Part shown: piece by piece, positions 63,673-64,000 of the stretch | Numbering within the stretch: position 1 is the first letter of the stretch | Layout of the letters: each line of letters starts with the position of its first letter | Source: Nitrospirillum sp034653355 | GTDB lineage: Bacteria; Pseudomonadota; Alphaproteobacteria; Azospirillales; Azospirillaceae | DNA length: 64,000 nt | Assembly (NCBI RefSeq): GCF_034653355.1 | Contig: NZ_JAYEER010000004.1 | Location: 2,666,001-2,730,000, forward strand | Reading direction: 5' to 3' | Position numbers and translations under genes: made by a program | The notes under the pieces: model-generated | Database searches by the model: none | The model's input: only the letters and a program-made list of their open reading frames with translations | What the model was told of the DNA's origin: nothing

Positions 63673-63850
63673 CATGTCGCGCTGGCCTTATGCGCATAGA
63701 GGACGACGCGACATGATCCCCTGCCGGGGTCGGAAGCACTCCCGCCCGGTCTCCCCCGACCGGCCTACCGGAGGTGTCCTCTCCAGCCTGCCCCGGCTGG
63801 TCTACCAAACGGCCACCGCACCTGCCCCCCGCGGTGGCCGTTTTCTTTTT
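63673..63850 (+). ncRNA. String of hairpins ending in an intrinsic terminator, candidate structured RNA
   Basis: CATGTCGCG/CGCGACATG (63673-63681 with 63707-63715, enclosing the palindrome TATGCGCATA), GGTCGG/CCGACC (63728-63733 with 63756-63761), CCAGCC/GGCTGG (63783-63788 with 63795-63800), then a 13-pair terminator (63807-63819 with 63831-63843) followed by TTTTCTTTTT. No protein gene is convincing here. I do not recognise the RNA family; it could also be a leader for a gene beyond the window. Confidence 0.4.
63807..63850 (+). terminator. Intrinsic terminator near the right end
   Basis: AAACGGCCACCGC (63807-63819) pairs perfectly with GCGGTGGCCGTTT (63831-63843) and continues into a ten-base T-rich tract. 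It has no protein-coding gene upstream on the same strand within 2 kb, so it must end a small RNA or act as an attenuator. From 63851 to 64000 I see no gene I can support. Confidence 0.85.
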
Positions 63851-64000
63851 ATCGGTTCCCTCATCGCATGTTCCCTCGGGCGCCGGGCGCGGGCATCCGC
63901 CCGCCGGGCTTGTCGCCGCGCTCCGTTTAGCGCCCCACGAAGGTTTGGCGACTCTCGTGCCTCACACCGGCGGGTATTGATCCAGCGCTTTGTTGGACCG

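Overview
This is a G+C-rich bacterial chromosome segment (roughly two thirds G+C by eye) from an alphaproteobacterium. The closest fit is the Rhodospirillales, probably the Azospirillaceae. The evidence is the replication cluster rpsT-dnaA-dnaN-recF-gyrB preceded by coaBC-dut-Rrf2-cysK-moeB-dsrE-mutM, a ~1,600-residue NAD-glutamate dehydrogenase, a NadQ/NrtR-type NAD regulator, and a type III lysine/ornithine decarboxylase. The genus is not resolved from sequence alone.

Layout. 1-16 kb is mostly accessory: two tandem OmpR-like regulators with unusual receiver domains, a FixL/FixJ-like two-component pair, a secreted thioredoxin, an AlkZ-like DNA glycosylase, a Na/Pi cotransporter, a serine hydrolase with its MarR regulator, a WYL regulator facing a GST, a DUF4396-multicopper oxidase fusion, and a VOC/deacetylase/SnoaL operon facing a LysR gene. 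16-21 kb holds an SDR, a sulfotransferase and a GT9-type glycosyltransferase, then a 600-base AT-rich gap and tRNA-Arg(ACG). 21-30 kb is housekeeping: gpt, a SpoU-family RNA methyltransferase, an asparaginase, amtB, a thioesterase, an RlmD-type methyltransferase and NadQ. 30-35 kb is the giant glutamate dehydrogenase. 35-51 kb is the conserved chromosomal core ending at gyrB, with a second AlkZ-like gene between dnaA and dnaN. 51-53 kb is a lower-G+C insert with a Fic gene, possible insertion-sequence termini and operator-like repeats. 53-59 kb holds ohr, an NMO/tautomerase/SDR/LysR group, an ICMT-family gene, exoD and an unknown gene. 59-64 kb holds a GAF histidine kinase, the decarboxylase with a ~390-base leader, and a string of RNA-like hairpins.

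Three genes (the MASE1-like kinase, the WYL regulator and recF) each need one extra base in a G or C run to read through. In all three the base is missing. This looks like systematic under-calling of homopolymers rather than three independent mutations, but only raw reads can decide.

No CRISPR array, complete transposon, rRNA gene or convincing prophage is present. The best candidates for something undescribed are the decarboxylase leader with its small reading frame, the hairpin array at the right end, the dispersed intergenic repeat family, the Fic island with its triple operator motif, and the DUF4396-multicopper oxidase fusion.
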